From Gordonia westfalica (GTDB taxonomy: Bacteria; Actinomycetota; Actinomycetes; Mycobacteriales; Mycobacteriaceae), in assembly GCF_900105725.1 (NCBI RefSeq), contig NZ_FNLM01000034.1, positions 3,410,001-3,474,000 of the forward strand: 64,000 nt of DNA, read 5' to 3'. Each line of letters starts with the position of its first letter. Position 1 is the stretch's first letter. The notes beneath the pieces are model-generated. The model was not told the DNA's origin and did not search any database. It saw nothing but the letters and a program-made list of their open reading frames with translations. Below, piece by piece: positions 16,792-25,400 of this stretch. The position numbers and the translations under genes were made by a program.

Positions 16792-17406
16792 TCAGAACGA
16801 GCCGAGGACCGTCGACGCCAGACCCACCACCACCGGCACGATCCCGAGGCAGATGAACGCCGGCAGGAAGCACAGCCCGAGGGGACCACTGATGGCCACG
16901 CCCGCACGTTCCGCCGCCGCCAGGGCATCGTCGTGAGCACGGCGTCGAACATCGTCCGCCAGTTCGGCGAGCCCGCCCGCCAGCGACGAACCCGCCCGGG
17001 CCGAGCGTCTGGCCAGCGCCGCGAGGGCCTCGAGATGGTCGTCACCCGACGCCTTCGCGTCGGGAGCATCGTCGAGCAAGGCCGACCATGCCGCGTCGGG
17101 GTCGGCCCCGAGTTGAAGAAGATCTGCGACACGCGAGAGCGGCCCGGCGAGCGACGGCGGGGCACGACCTGCGACGACCGCGGCCGCCACTCCCACCGGC
17201 AGGCCCGCCCGCAGGCATACGGCGAAGAGGTCGAAGGCCGATGCCACCGCGAACGGATCCTCGCGCGGAGGACCCGCACCCAGCCATCGCGGCGAGCGGT
17301 CGGGACCCGGCGGCGGGTCGACGACCCGGTACAGCCTCCAGCGTGGCTCGGGCCAGATCACCAGTGCCGCCGCCAGCGATGCCACCGCGGCTGCCACGAC
17401 GGTCAA
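16792..17406 (-). CDS. tadC: TadC-like inner-membrane protein (T2SSF)
   Basis: About 204 aa with N-terminal and C-terminal membrane segments and a T2SSF-type cytoplasmic core (SLAGPLSRVADLLQLG). With TadB it should form the inner-membrane platform of the Flp/Tad system. The start is probably TTG 17406, whose TGA-overlapping junction (TTGA) with tadB implies coupling; GTG 17397 is the alternative. Rv3657c position. Its stop is only 5 nt from repeat copy B. Confidence 0.8.
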   Translation of the reverse strand: MTVVAAAVASLAAALVIWPEPRWRLYRVVDPPPGPDRSPRWLGAGPPREDPFAVASAFDLFAVCLRAGLPVGVAAAVVAGRAPPSLAGPLSRVADLLQLGADPDAAWSALLDDAPDAKASGDDHLEALAALARRSARAGSSLAGGLAELADDVRRRAHDDALAAAERAGVAISGPLGLCFLPAFICLGIVPVVVGLASTVLGSF

Positions 17407-18266
17407 CGGGCCAGCACCTTCCCGGTGATGCGTTCGGACCACGCGACTCCGGCCGCGGCCAACGCCGTCCCGACCATCAGCAGGATGCCGCCGAGACCGC
17501 CACCGAGAAGCACCTGGATCGGGCCCGCACCGGTCGCCTGGCCCAACGCGATCCCGAGCAGGGGCAGCCCCGCGAGGACCATCGCGGTCGCGCGCGGCCC
17601 CGACAGGCCGGCACGTGTACGGTCGGCGAACCCCCGGCGCGACCGGAGGTCGGACCGCAACGCGGCCAGCATGTCGACCATGGGGAGCCCGTACTGTTCC
17701 GCGGTCTGCCAGGCGACCCCGATTCGACGCCACGACGCAGCATCCGACTCGATCTCCGAACCCGGTGCGCCATTCGGCTCCGAATCCCCTCCCCCGATCG
17801 CCGACCCGCCGAGCGATGCACGCGACGCCATTGCCTCGAGGCCGTCGGCGATCTCCGAAGAACCCCGCCCGTCGCCGGACATGCGGCGTCGCAGTTCCGC
17901 GACCGCGACCTCGCAGGCGTGGACCGGAGGTGCCCCGACAGAGAGCTCCGAGATCATCAGGGACAGCGCCAGCAGCAGATCGTCGAGCCGACGATCGAAC
18001 CTTCTCTCCGCCAGTCGGCGTCGTCGAATCCACGCCGCGAGGGCCACGACGATCCCCGCCGAGACGGCAGCCGGCAACCCGCCGACCGCAAGGGCCGCGA
18101 CCGGCGCACCCGCAGCCAGCAGGGCCCGCGGGTTCGACGGCCGGGTGACGCGGGGTCGGTCCACGACCACCCGCAGCCGCAGGTCAGCGCGCCGTGGCGA
18201 CCACAGCAGGACGCCGAACCCGAGCGCCGCGACCACCGGGGCCAGCGGTGGAATCGATGACGTCAC
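17403..18266 (-). CDS. tadB: TadB-like inner-membrane protein (T2SSF)
   Basis: 287 aa with two N-terminal and two C-terminal hydrophobic segments around a helical T2SSF domain (RRFDRRLDDLLLALSLMISEL). Partner of TadC in the membrane platform. GTG start overlapping the tadA stop (GTGA). An insertion of low-complexity Gly/Ser (GGSAIGGGDSEP) sits in the middle. Rv3658c position. Confidence 0.82.
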   Translation of the reverse strand: MTSSIPPLAPVVAALGFGVLLWSPRRADLRLRVVVDRPRVTRPSNPRALLAAGAPVAALAVGGLPAAVSAGIVVALAAWIRRRRLAERRFDRRLDDLLLALSLMISELSVGAPPVHACEVAVAELRRRMSGDGRGSSEIADGLEAMASRASLGGSAIGGGDSEPNGAPGSEIESDAASWRRIGVAWQTAEQYGLPMVDMLAALRSDLRSRRGFADRTRAGLSGPRATAMVLAGLPLLGIALGQATGAGPIQVLLGGGLGGILLMVGTALAAAGVAWSERITGKVLAR

Positions 18267-19498
18267 GCCGACCGCCGCCGGGCGGACTCGGTCCCGATCT
18301 CGTCGGTGGGTTCGTCGTGGGGTCCGCGACGACTCGAGAGCATCGCGTCGAAGAGGGCCCGATGTCCGGTGAACCCGTTGTCTCGCAACCAGATCGGCAC
18401 GATGTCGATCCGGCCGTCAGGTGCACGCCGCACGACGCCGATCTCGACGAGTCCACGCGACCCATCGGCCCTGCGCGCGACACCGAGCACCATCTGCAGA
18501 GCGGCACCCAACTGACTGTGCAACGCATCCCGGCCCATCCCACCCAGAGCGGCAAGCGCTTCCATCCGGGCGGGGACCTCGGAGGTCGAATTCGCGTGCA
18601 CCGTACCGGCACTGCCATCGTGTCCGGTGTTGAGGGCGGTGAGCAGATCGATGACCTCACCGCCCCGCACCTCCCCGACGACGATCCGGTCGGGCCGCAT
18701 CCGGAGCGCCTGCCGCACGAGTGCGCGGACCGGAACCTCGCCCACGCCTTCGACATTCGCTGCGCGCGCCACGAGCCGAACCACCTGCGGATGTCGGGGC
18801 GCGAGTTCGAGGGCATCCTCGACACAGACCATCCGCTCACGCGGGTCCATTGCGCCGATCAGGGCGTTGAGCAGTGTCGTCTTGCCAGAACCCGTACCTC
18901 CGATCACCAAGAAGGACAACCGATGCCGGAGGATGTCCCCGATGGTCCCGACCACCTCCGACGGTATGGCACCGCTCTCGATCAGACTCGGGAGATCCTT
19001 GGTCGCCGACCTCAACACCCGCAACGAGATACAGGTGCCGTCGGCGGCGAGCGGCGGGATTATCGCGTGCAGCCGGACCGTGTACCCGCGACGGCCGACA
19101 TCGGACAACTGCCCGTCGACCCACGGCTGTGCGTCGTCCAGGCGGCGCCCCGCGCTCAACGCGAGGCGTCCCGCCAGACGCCGGACCGAAGCCTCGTCGG
19201 GAAAGTGGATCGTCGTCGTCTCGAGTCCGCGTCCGCGGTCGACCCACACGTCGTCGGGCCCGGCCACCAGGATGTCGGCGATGTCGGGTTCGGCGAGCAG
19301 GCTCTCGAGTTTCCCGGCACCGGTGAGCTCGGTCTGGAGGAAACGGAGTGCCGCGAGCAGGTCGGTGTCGCCGAGCACGCCACCGGCTTCGGCCCGGATC
19401 GCCTCGGCGATGACCGCTGGGCTCGGGTCGGCGGCGTCGGCGGCCAGCCGGGACCGAACGCGTTCGAGGAGATCGTCGTCGGCGCGCTCCGGTGTCAT
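18263..19498 (-). CDS. tadA: TadA/CpaF-type secretion ATPase
   Basis: 411 aa. Hexameric motor of the Flp/Tad pilus. Walker A (VIGGTGSGKTTLLNAL), Asp box/Walker B (MRPDRIVVGEVRGGE) and His box (GHDGSAGTVHANS) are intact; the N-terminal domain carries the DDVWVDRG segment typical of CpaF proteins. ATG overlaps the ssd stop (ATGA). Rv3659c position. Confidence 0.92.
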   Translation of the reverse strand: MTPERADDDLLERVRSRLAADAADPSPAVIAEAIRAEAGGVLGDTDLLAALRFLQTELTGAGKLESLLAEPDIADILVAGPDDVWVDRGRGLETTTIHFPDEASVRRLAGRLALSAGRRLDDAQPWVDGQLSDVGRRGYTVRLHAIIPPLAADGTCISLRVLRSATKDLPSLIESGAIPSEVVGTIGDILRHRLSFLVIGGTGSGKTTLLNALIGAMDPRERMVCVEDALELAPRHPQVVRLVARAANVEGVGEVPVRALVRQALRMRPDRIVVGEVRGGEVIDLLTALNTGHDGSAGTVHANSTSEVPARMEALAALGGMGRDALHSQLGAALQMVLGVARRADGSRGLVEIGVVRRAPDGRIDIVPIWLRDNGFTGHRALFDAMLSSRRGPHDEPTDEIGTESARRRSA

Positions 19499-20553
19499 GC
19501 CGCTCTCCCCTGTCCGGTCACCCGCGTGTGGACTGCCCGGGCCGCACGGCCGAGGGGGCTGCGGGGTCGTACGCGGAGGGGTCCGCCTTCCAGACGCACC
19601 GGAAGACGTGGATCCGGCCGGAACGCGGCGATCAGCGGTACCCCGATCGCGTCGGCGACCTGGGCGGGCCGCAACCCGCCCGGCGACGGGCCTCGGACCA
19701 CGAGCTCGACGGACGCCTCGTCACCGATGAGACGCCCGACGACCCGGCGCGCGGCGGCGCAACCGCCGACCGAGGGTGCCGAGACCATCACGACGAGATC
19801 CGCCGAAGCGATCGCCGTGCGGACAACCGGGGTGTCGGCACGAGGGAGATCGAGCACCACGAGATCTCCATGGGTCTGACCTGCGTCGATGACTGCGGCG
19901 ACCGCGTCCGTGCCCGGTCTCCGCGTCGGTAGGCGCTCGGAGGTCAACACCGCCAGACCGCTCTCTGCGCGCGGGAGCGCATGGTGCAACGCCGTGCCAC
20001 CGACGACCCCGCCGTCGAGCGACAGGTCCTGCCAGCGCAGGCCCGGCCGTTGTTCGATCCCGAGCAACAGGTCCGCTCCGGGCGCGACGTCGTCGAGATC
20101 GAGGAGCAGGGTGGGCGATCCACGGCTGACGCTGGTCAGGGCCACCGCGGCAGCCAGCGTCGACGCGCCGGCTCCCCCGTGGGCGCCGATCATCGCCACG
20201 ACGCCCGCGCGTCGGCGGCGCGGGACGCGCGCTTCGGTCAGTGTTCTGACCAGGCGGTTCTCGTCGGCCGGCAGCGCCGCCGCGTCGGTGGCGCCGAGGT
20301 CCATCGCCATCCGCCAGGTGTCGGCGCGCGGCTCGTCGCTGCTGATCAGGATCAGTCCGTCGCGGCGCGGTGGACGTATCAGAGAGAGGACGGCGATCGC
20401 GGCCGGATCGGCCACCACGGCGCGAGCGGTGAGCCATTCGCGGCGGCAGTCATCGGCTCGACCGACCGTGGTGCGGTATCCGGCGGCCGCCGCACAGCGT
20501 GCGACGTCGTCGTGCAGGTCCGGGTCGACGAGAACGAGCAGGTCATCGGGCAT
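19495..20553 (-). CDS. ssd: septum-site-determining/TadZ-CpaE-like MinD-family protein
   Basis: 352 aa. N-terminal receiver-like domain without a phospho-acceptor, then a MinD/ParA-type P-loop (IGAHGGAGASTLAAAV) that is deviant, with Ala-Ser in place of the usual Lys-Thr; then a LVVLDLPR segment. In mycobacteria Rv3660c (Ssd) affects septation, and TadZ proteins position Tad machines; both fit. First gene of the tad operon; 6C RNA is transcribed from further upstream in the same direction. Confidence 0.85.
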   Translation of the reverse strand: MPDDLLVLVDPDLHDDVARCAAAAGYRTTVGRADDCRREWLTARAVVADPAAIAVLSLIRPPRRDGLILISSDEPRADTWRMAMDLGATDAAALPADENRLVRTLTEARVPRRRRAGVVAMIGAHGGAGASTLAAAVALTSVSRGSPTLLLDLDDVAPGADLLLGIEQRPGLRWQDLSLDGGVVGGTALHHALPRAESGLAVLTSERLPTRRPGTDAVAAVIDAGQTHGDLVVLDLPRADTPVVRTAIASADLVVMVSAPSVGGCAAARRVVGRLIGDEASVELVVRGPSPGGLRPAQVADAIGVPLIAAFRPDPRLPVRLEGGPLRVRPRSPLGRAARAVHTRVTGQGRAA

Positions 20554-20691
20554 GGCGTCGATGATGACGCCCGGATGAGCCCATCAGAGGCCGTCGGCAG
20601 TATCTGTGGAGAGGAGAAACCACCTGTGGAAGGAATCCACAACGGTAGGACCGGGCGGGGTACAACTGATTCCAGGCAAAAGACCTGTAGA

Positions 20692-20787
20692 TAGAAGACA
20701 ACCCCGGCCAGGGGGGGAGGAGGCCGGGGTTGTCGCGTTTCAGCCCCGGGGGGTCGGGCTGAAAGGCGCCGGTATCAGAACCGGGTA
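20692..20787 (-). ncRNA. 6C small RNA
   Basis: Two consecutive hairpins on the minus strand, each with a C-rich loop: 20738-20764 (9-bp stem, six C in the loop) and 20699-20732 (11-bp stem CAACCCCGGCC/GGCCGGGGTTG, seven C in the loop). The second hairpin is followed by a T-rich tail (TTGTCTTCT) and acts as terminator. Length about 96 nt fits 6C RNA, and its place next to ssd matches B11/6C of M. tuberculosis. The C-loops are known to pair with G-rich sites in target mRNAs. Ends are estimated. Confidence 0.9.
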
Positions 20788-20793
20788 CCGATG

Positions 20794-20823
20794 ACTATAC
20801 ACACGGCGTCGGATTCTTTGCAA
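20794..20823 (-). promoter_or_regulatory. promoter of the 6C RNA
   Basis: Minus strand: -35 TTGCAA (20818-20823), 18-nt spacer, -10 TATAGT (20794-20799); transcription should start near 20787. Confidence 0.75.
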
Positions 20824-21572
20824 GTACAACAATCGCTTTTCGCAAATGTCCGTTCTGATTCATCGGTCACCGCGGAGGCAAATACGCGCCACATCGGCGA
20901 CCGCGATTTCTCAAGGAAAATTGCAGATGGTACATCTCGGACATCGGGACCGTGGCCGTCGAAGCGAGCAGTCGCACAGCCCGTTCATCATGACGAACCC
21001 GCCTCCGCCGACGATCCCCAGGCACCACGACACACCCACCCGAACACGCACCCGAGGGCGGCGGACCGTCCGCGCCGGACAGCGAATGCGCTGCCCCACA
21101 GTAGTTCCCGACCATCACGGGAAGTCGTTCGACATTCGGACACCGATCACTTGATGTGACCGCGATCACGGTGTACAACAGTGGTACGGAAGTTCGGAAG
21201 GCCAAGCCCGATCCGGAAGAGAAGGACCCGGGCCCCCACGCCGAGCACTTCCCAGCACGGGCGGCAAGCACCCACGCGGAGCACGCCGCATAAAGGCAAA
21301 AGTGTTGTGCGCCTGCGAAATTGCGTCCAGGAGAAACGACCGCCACACTAGATGCGCCACTGCCTTCCCCCGCAGGCAAGGAGCCCGGGGAGAACGGCCC
21401 TCGAGATGGCAGCACGTGGACGGTACGGGCGACCTGACTCGCTTTCCCTCGCCGAGGCGGTGACCACAACCCACCGAGCACGCTTGGTAACTTGGGTCCG
21501 TGCTACGCGGGCGGCAACCTCGTCGGTAACGACGCAGGAGGCCGCCCGCAGTGCTGTCCGGGGTCTTCCCAC
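20824..21572. other. 750-nt region without a supported gene
   Basis: Between the 6C promoter and the Fic-like gene. Open frames exist on both strands but have low third-position GC or unnatural composition. A CRP-like palindrome lies at 21155-21170. In M. tuberculosis a HAD-family gene (Rv3661) occupies this place; I see none here. The first 150 nt are AT-richer than average. Confidence 0.6.
21155..21170. promoter_or_regulatory. CRP-like palindrome without an assigned target
   Basis: TGTGACCGCGATCACG matches TGTGA-N6-TCACA at 9 of 10 positions. No annotated gene starts close by; the nearest are 6C RNA (about 370 nt away) and the Fic-like gene. Confidence 0.45.
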
Positions 21573-22328
21573 CTACCCCGCGCGGGCCGCATCGGCGATC
21601 GACTTCGCCTCCGCCGCACCGGCTTCGAGCGCCTCGCAGCAGAACACGAGCCAGTCCCGCAGTCCGTCCGGACCACCCGAGGCGAATGCCGCAGACAACG
21701 ACCGATACTCGGCCGCACGCTTGAACCAGGTGACCTCCGGAACACCCAGACAGTGCGGGTCGAGGCCCGTCGCCGCGCCCACCAGCCTGGACGCGGCGCG
21801 CGCGACCACTCCATTCGCCGAGGGGAACGGCTTGAGCCCGAGAAGCTCGCCGTGCACCACCGCGGCGAGCACCGGCGCCGGCACCGACGTCGCACCGGTT
21901 ATCAACTGCCCCAACAGATCGAGACGCTCTGCGACATCCGTCTCAGGTCGCGGTCGGCCGAGCTGGTCGGGATCCTCGACGAGGTCGGCGGCCGCGAGTG
22001 TGTGGAGCCGCGCAAGCGCCTGAGCTGGGGCTCGTCGGATCACGCCGGTCAGAATCTCGAGGGATTCGCCGTCGAGTGCCTGCGACACGCGCATGGCACC
22101 GGCGAGGATCGGGTCGTCGAAGTCGCCGTCGCGACGCAGTTCGACGCTTCCCCCGTCGATCGCGGCCGATGAACGGCCCGCGCGCCACGACGCCTCGGTG
22201 GCCGTCTTGTCCCATCCGCGCAGGTTGGCGGGGTGCCGGTGAACTGCCGACAACGCGTCACGCGCCCGATCGGCGGCATCGGCCACGCCCGGGAGGTCCA
22301 GCAGGGGAGCCAAAGGATCGTTGGTCAC
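21573..22328 (-). CDS. Fic-fold protein with degenerate active site
   Basis: 251 aa. Residues 53-59 (SSAAIDG) resemble the inhibitory motif of Fic proteins ((S/T)xxxE(G/N), Glu replaced by Asp), and residues 166-177 (KPFPSANGVVAR) align with the Fic core HPFx(D/E)GNGRxxR but lack the catalytic His, the acidic residue and the first Arg. It is therefore unlikely to AMPylate. Position matches Rv3662c, sometimes labelled oxidoreductase; I see no evidence for that. GTG start 6 nt after TATCGT, so leaderless. Confidence 0.7.
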   Translation of the reverse strand: MTNDPLAPLLDLPGVADAADRARDALSAVHRHPANLRGWDKTATEASWRAGRSSAAIDGGSVELRRDGDFDDPILAGAMRVSQALDGESLEILTGVIRRAPAQALARLHTLAAADLVEDPDQLGRPRPETDVAERLDLLGQLITGATSVPAPVLAAVVHGELLGLKPFPSANGVVARAASRLVGAATGLDPHCLGVPEVTWFKRAAEYRSLSAAFASGGPDGLRDWLVFCCEALEAGAAEAKSIADAARAG

Positions 22329-22334
22329 GCCCCG

Positions 22335-22340
22335 ACGATA
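22335..22340 (-). promoter_or_regulatory. -10 box, leaderless promoter of the Fic-like gene
   Basis: TATCGT on the minus strand, 6 nt before GTG 22328. Confidence 0.55.
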
Positions 22341-22749
22341 GTTGTGAGCGCTCGTCGTGCGCGCTGCCGACCCCGCTCGGATCGGTCAGCCATCGCGGCG
22401 ACCGGGCGGGGACGGGACGGAGTCCGACAGATTGACGATCCCGAAGACGATCCGAAGTACTCACACAAACCCATGAGTTCGCTTATTGTTAGTGACGGTT
22501 TCGAATAATCGCCTTCATCCATTCCCGTGGGCGACAGAACGGGGCGCCGACCGCACATGAAGAATGGTCGAGCGACCGCTCATCGCGGCAAAGACGCCGT
22601 TCGTCGCGAATCGATCACGCTCGTCCGAGCACCGGTACCCGGTTGCAACCTGGCGTGACTACGCTCACACCAGCGATCCGTGAACCAGTCGGGTCACCCT
22701 TACTGTGGTTTTTGACCCGCCGTCGAGAAGCGAAAGGCTCATTTCACCG
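22341..22749. other. Fic-like gene/acs divergent intergenic region
   Basis: About 410 nt without a supported gene. Holds a CRP-like site (22654-22669) and a candidate acs -10, TACTGT at 22701-22706. An AT-richer stretch around 22460-22520 has no feature I can name. Confidence 0.5.
22654..22669. promoter_or_regulatory. predicted CRP site upstream of acs
   Basis: CGTGACTACGCTCACA matches TGTGA-N6-TCACA at 9 of 10 positions. Centre about 51 nt upstream of the start predicted from TACTGT (22701-22706), 89 nt before the acs ATG. cAMP-CRP control of acs is established in mycobacteria and E. coli, which supports function. Confidence 0.65.
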
Positions 22750-24693
22750 ATGTCTTCCACCACCGTCCAGGCGTTCCCGCCGTCCGAGGAGTTCGCGGCA
22801 CAGGCGAACGGCACCGCCGAGCTCTACGACCGCGCCGACTCCGACCGACTCGAGTTCTGGGCGGAACAGGCGCGTCGGCTCGACTGGGCCACCAGTTTCA
22901 CCGACACCCTCGACTGGTCGAACGCGCCGTTCGCCAAGTGGTTCGTCGGCGGCAAGCTCAACGTCGCGGTCAACTGCGTCGACCGCCACGTCGCCGCCGG
23001 CAAGGGCGATCGCGTCGCCATCCACTGGGTCGGCGAGCCCGGCGACAGCCGCGACCTGACCTACAACGAGCTGCTGGCCGAGGTCAGCAAGGCCGCCAAC
23101 TACTTCACCTCGATCGGCCTGCAGGCCGGCGACCGCGTCGCCATCTACATGCCGATGGTCCCCGAGGCCCTGATCTCGATGCTGGCCTGCGCGCGCCTCG
23201 GCCTCACCCACTCCGTGGTGTTCGCCGGCTTCTCGTCAGGCGCGCTGCGTTCCCGCGTCGACGACGCCGAGGCCAAGCTGGTCATCACCACCGACGGCCA
23301 GTACCGCCGCGGTCAGCCGGCACCGCTGAAGACCAACGTCGACGAGGCATTGGGAACCGGCGCCGGCGCCGCGAAGTCGGTCGAGAAGGTCCTCGTCGTG
23401 CGTCGCACCGATCACGACCCCAAGCTGAACTGGGTCGAAGGACGAGACGTCTGGTGGGAGGACACCGTCGACGAGCAGTCCGACGTCCACGAGCCGGAGG
23501 CCTTCGACTCCGAGCACCCGCTGTTCCTGCTCTACACCTCGGGCACCACCGGCAAGCCCAAGGGCATCGTGCACACCTCGGGCGGCTACCTCACCCAGGC
23601 CAGCTACACATTCCACTACGTCTTCGACCACAAGGAAGGCCGCGACGTCTTCTGGTGCGGCGCCGACATCGGCTGGGTGACCGGCCACTCGTACCTCGTC
23701 TACGGGCCGCTCTCCAACGGCGCCACCGAGGTGGTCTACGAGGGCACCCCGAACTCACCCAACGAGCACCGTCACTTCGAGATCATCGAGAAGTACGGCG
23801 TCACCGTCTACTACATCGCGCCCACGCTGATCCGCACCTTCATGAAGTGGGGCCAGCAGATCCCGGAAGCGCACGACCTGTCGTCGATCCGCCTCCTCGG
23901 AAGCGTCGGCGAGCCGATCAACCCCGAGGCATGGAAGTGGTTCCGCGAGGTCATCGGCGGCGGCCGGGCACCGATCGTCGACACCTGGTGGCAGACCGAA
24001 ACCGGCGCGATCATGATCTCGCCGCTGCCCGGCGTGACCGAGACCAAGCCCGGCTCGGCGATGAGGCCGCTGCCCGGCATCAGCGCGAGCATCGTCGACG
24101 ACCAGGGCAACCCCGTCGGCGCCGGCGAACAGGGATACCTCGTCCTCGATCAGCCGTGGCCGTCGATGTTGCGCGGCATCTGGGGCGACGAGGAACGGTT
24201 CCGCGAGACCTACTGGTCGCGGTTCGCCGACCAGGGCTGGTACTTCGCCGGTGACGGCGCGCGCTACGACGAGGATCATGCCCTCTGGGTCCTCGGCCGC
24301 GTGGACGACGTGATGAACGTGTCCGGCCACCGCATCTCGACCGCCGAGGTCGAGTCGGCCCTCGTCGGACACTCCGGCGTCGCCGAGGCCGCGGTCATCG
24401 GCGCCGCCGACGAGACCACCGGCCAGGGCATCGTCGCCTTCGTCATCCTCCGGGAGGGCGTCGAGAACACCGGCGAGACATTGATCGCCGAGCTGCGCCA
24501 GCAGGTGTCGGTGGAGATCTCCCCCATCGCCAAGCCGCGCGAGATCAACGTCGTGCCCGAGCTGCCCAAGACGCGTTCGGGCAAGATCATGCGGCGCCTG
24601 CTCAAGGACGTCGCAGAGGGCCGCGAGCTCGGCGACACCTCGACGCTCGTCGATCCGTCGGTCTTCGAGGCGATCCGGGCGAAGAAGGTCTGA
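22750..24693 (+). CDS. acs: acetyl-CoA synthetase (AMP-forming)
   Basis: 647 aa, full length. Converts acetate, ATP and CoA to acetyl-CoA through acetyl-AMP. ANL-family motifs: P-loop YTSGTTGKPKGI, A5 WWQTETGA, hinge region GRVDDVMNVSGHR, and C-terminal RSGKIMRR with the catalytic Lys K612, the site acetylated by cAMP-dependent Pat enzymes in mycobacteria. ATG 22750 follows a GAAAGG site; a 15-codon upstream extension is not supported. A CRP-like site lies upstream, and a 12-13 bp hairpin follows the stop. Confidence 0.97.
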   Translation: MSSTTVQAFPPSEEFAAQANGTAELYDRADSDRLEFWAEQARRLDWATSFTDTLDWSNAPFAKWFVGGKLNVAVNCVDRHVAAGKGDRVAIHWVGEPGDSRDLTYNELLAEVSKAANYFTSIGLQAGDRVAIYMPMVPEALISMLACARLGLTHSVVFAGFSSGALRSRVDDAEAKLVITTDGQYRRGQPAPLKTNVDEALGTGAGAAKSVEKVLVVRRTDHDPKLNWVEGRDVWWEDTVDEQSDVHEPEAFDSEHPLFLLYTSGTTGKPKGIVHTSGGYLTQASYTFHYVFDHKEGRDVFWCGADIGWVTGHSYLVYGPLSNGATEVVYEGTPNSPNEHRHFEIIEKYGVTVYYIAPTLIRTFMKWGQQIPEAHDLSSIRLLGSVGEPINPEAWKWFREVIGGGRAPIVDTWWQTETGAIMISPLPGVTETKPGSAMRPLPGISASIVDDQGNPVGAGEQGYLVLDQPWPSMLRGIWGDEERFRETYWSRFADQGWYFAGDGARYDEDHALWVLGRVDDVMNVSGHRISTAEVESALVGHSGVAEAAVIGAADETTGQGIVAFVILREGVENTGETLIAELRQQVSVEISPIAKPREINVVPELPKTRSGKIMRRLLKDVAEGRELGDTSTLVDPSVFEAIRAKKV

Positions 24694-24724
24694 CGCTCCG
24701 AGAGCGGGAGGACACGCAGTCGAC

Positions 24725-24755
24725 GCGCCACCGGTGAGCTCATCACCGGTGGTGC
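24725..24755 (+). terminator. hairpin downstream of acs
   Basis: Stem built on CCACCGGTGA pairing with TCACCGGTGG across a 5-nt loop, extendable by three pairs including one G-T. No T tract follows, so it is a stem-only terminator or mRNA-stabilising element. Confidence 0.6.
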
Positions 24756-24860
24756 ATCGCGCATTCGGGGGACTTCCTCGACGTTTCGCCGGGTGGGGCC
24801 GCCACCTCATGACCCAGGGCATGGCAACATATGGCCATCAGCCGAACAACGGAGGATTCT

Positions 24861-25397
24861 GTGAGCCCCAACGAGCACGGCCTGCCCGAAGCGGGCCGGG
24901 ACTCCGTCCCGTCGATCCCGCGGGACTCCGTCCCCTCGATCCCTCTGTCCGACGCCAACGCCGGTCCGAGCGGTGAGCCGAGCATCGGGAGCCTGGTCAA
25001 AGACGCCACCGCGAGTGTCTCCACCCTGTTCCGGTCCGAAGTCGCCCTGGCCAAGGCCGAACTCGTCGGCGAGGCCAAGAAGGCGGGCGCCGGTACGGGT
25101 CTGCTGATCGTCGCCGGCGTGATGGCGCTGTACTCCAGCTTCTTCTTCTTTTTCTTCCTGGCCGAACTGCTCGACGAATTCGTCTGGCGCTGGCTGGCGT
25201 TCCTCATCGTCTTCCTGATCCTGGTGGTCGTGACCTGCATCGCGGCCTTCGTCGGATACATCTTCTTCAAGAAGGTCCGCGGTCCGAAGAAGACGATCGA
25301 GACGGTCAACGAGCTGTCGACCGTGCTGCCCAACCGCGGCCCCGGTCATCCGCAGGCCCCGGCGCATCCGAGGATTCCTCCCGCCCGCGAGGGATGA
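24861..25397 (+). CDS. phage-holin-X/DUF1469-like membrane protein
   Basis: 178 aa; proline/serine-rich cytoplasmic N-terminus with a near-duplicated decapeptide (RDSVPSIP twice), an amphipathic stretch (LVKDATASVSTLFRSEVALAKAEL split over residues 49-73) and two membrane helices rich in Phe (SSFFFFFFLAE). Family name refers to sequence similarity; it is a chromosomal housekeeping-type protein at the Rv3669 position, not prophage. GTG start with GGAGGA 7 nt upstream. Three nt before the next gene. Confidence 0.85.
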   Translation: MSPNEHGLPEAGRDSVPSIPRDSVPSIPLSDANAGPSGEPSIGSLVKDATASVSTLFRSEVALAKAELVGEAKKAGAGTGLLIVAGVMALYSSFFFFFFLAELLDEFVWRWLAFLIVFLILVVVTCIAAFVGYIFFKKVRGPKKTIETVNELSTVLPNRGPGHPQAPAHPRIPPAREG

Positions 25398-25400
25398 GCT

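Noticed and set aside
16753..18372. Long open frames on the plus strand through tadC-tadB
   Set aside because: Low-complexity Arg/Pro/Ser/Ala translation antisense to coupled Tad genes.
20699..20764. Two tandem terminators instead of a small RNA
   Set aside because: Both loops contain six or more C, a promoter lies at the right distance, and the locus matches 6C in mycobacteria.
20791..21159. A plus-strand 122-aa frame beginning at the 6C promoter
   Set aside because: Third-position GC is low, and its start lies within the 6C promoter.
20867..21481. A 204-aa minus-strand frame in the gene-free region
   Set aside because: Codon positions are not GC3-biased and the translation has no recognisable domain.
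24861..25397. Prophage signature from the holin-like protein
   Set aside because: No other phage gene is near; the family is a normal chromosomal membrane protein in this order of bacteria.
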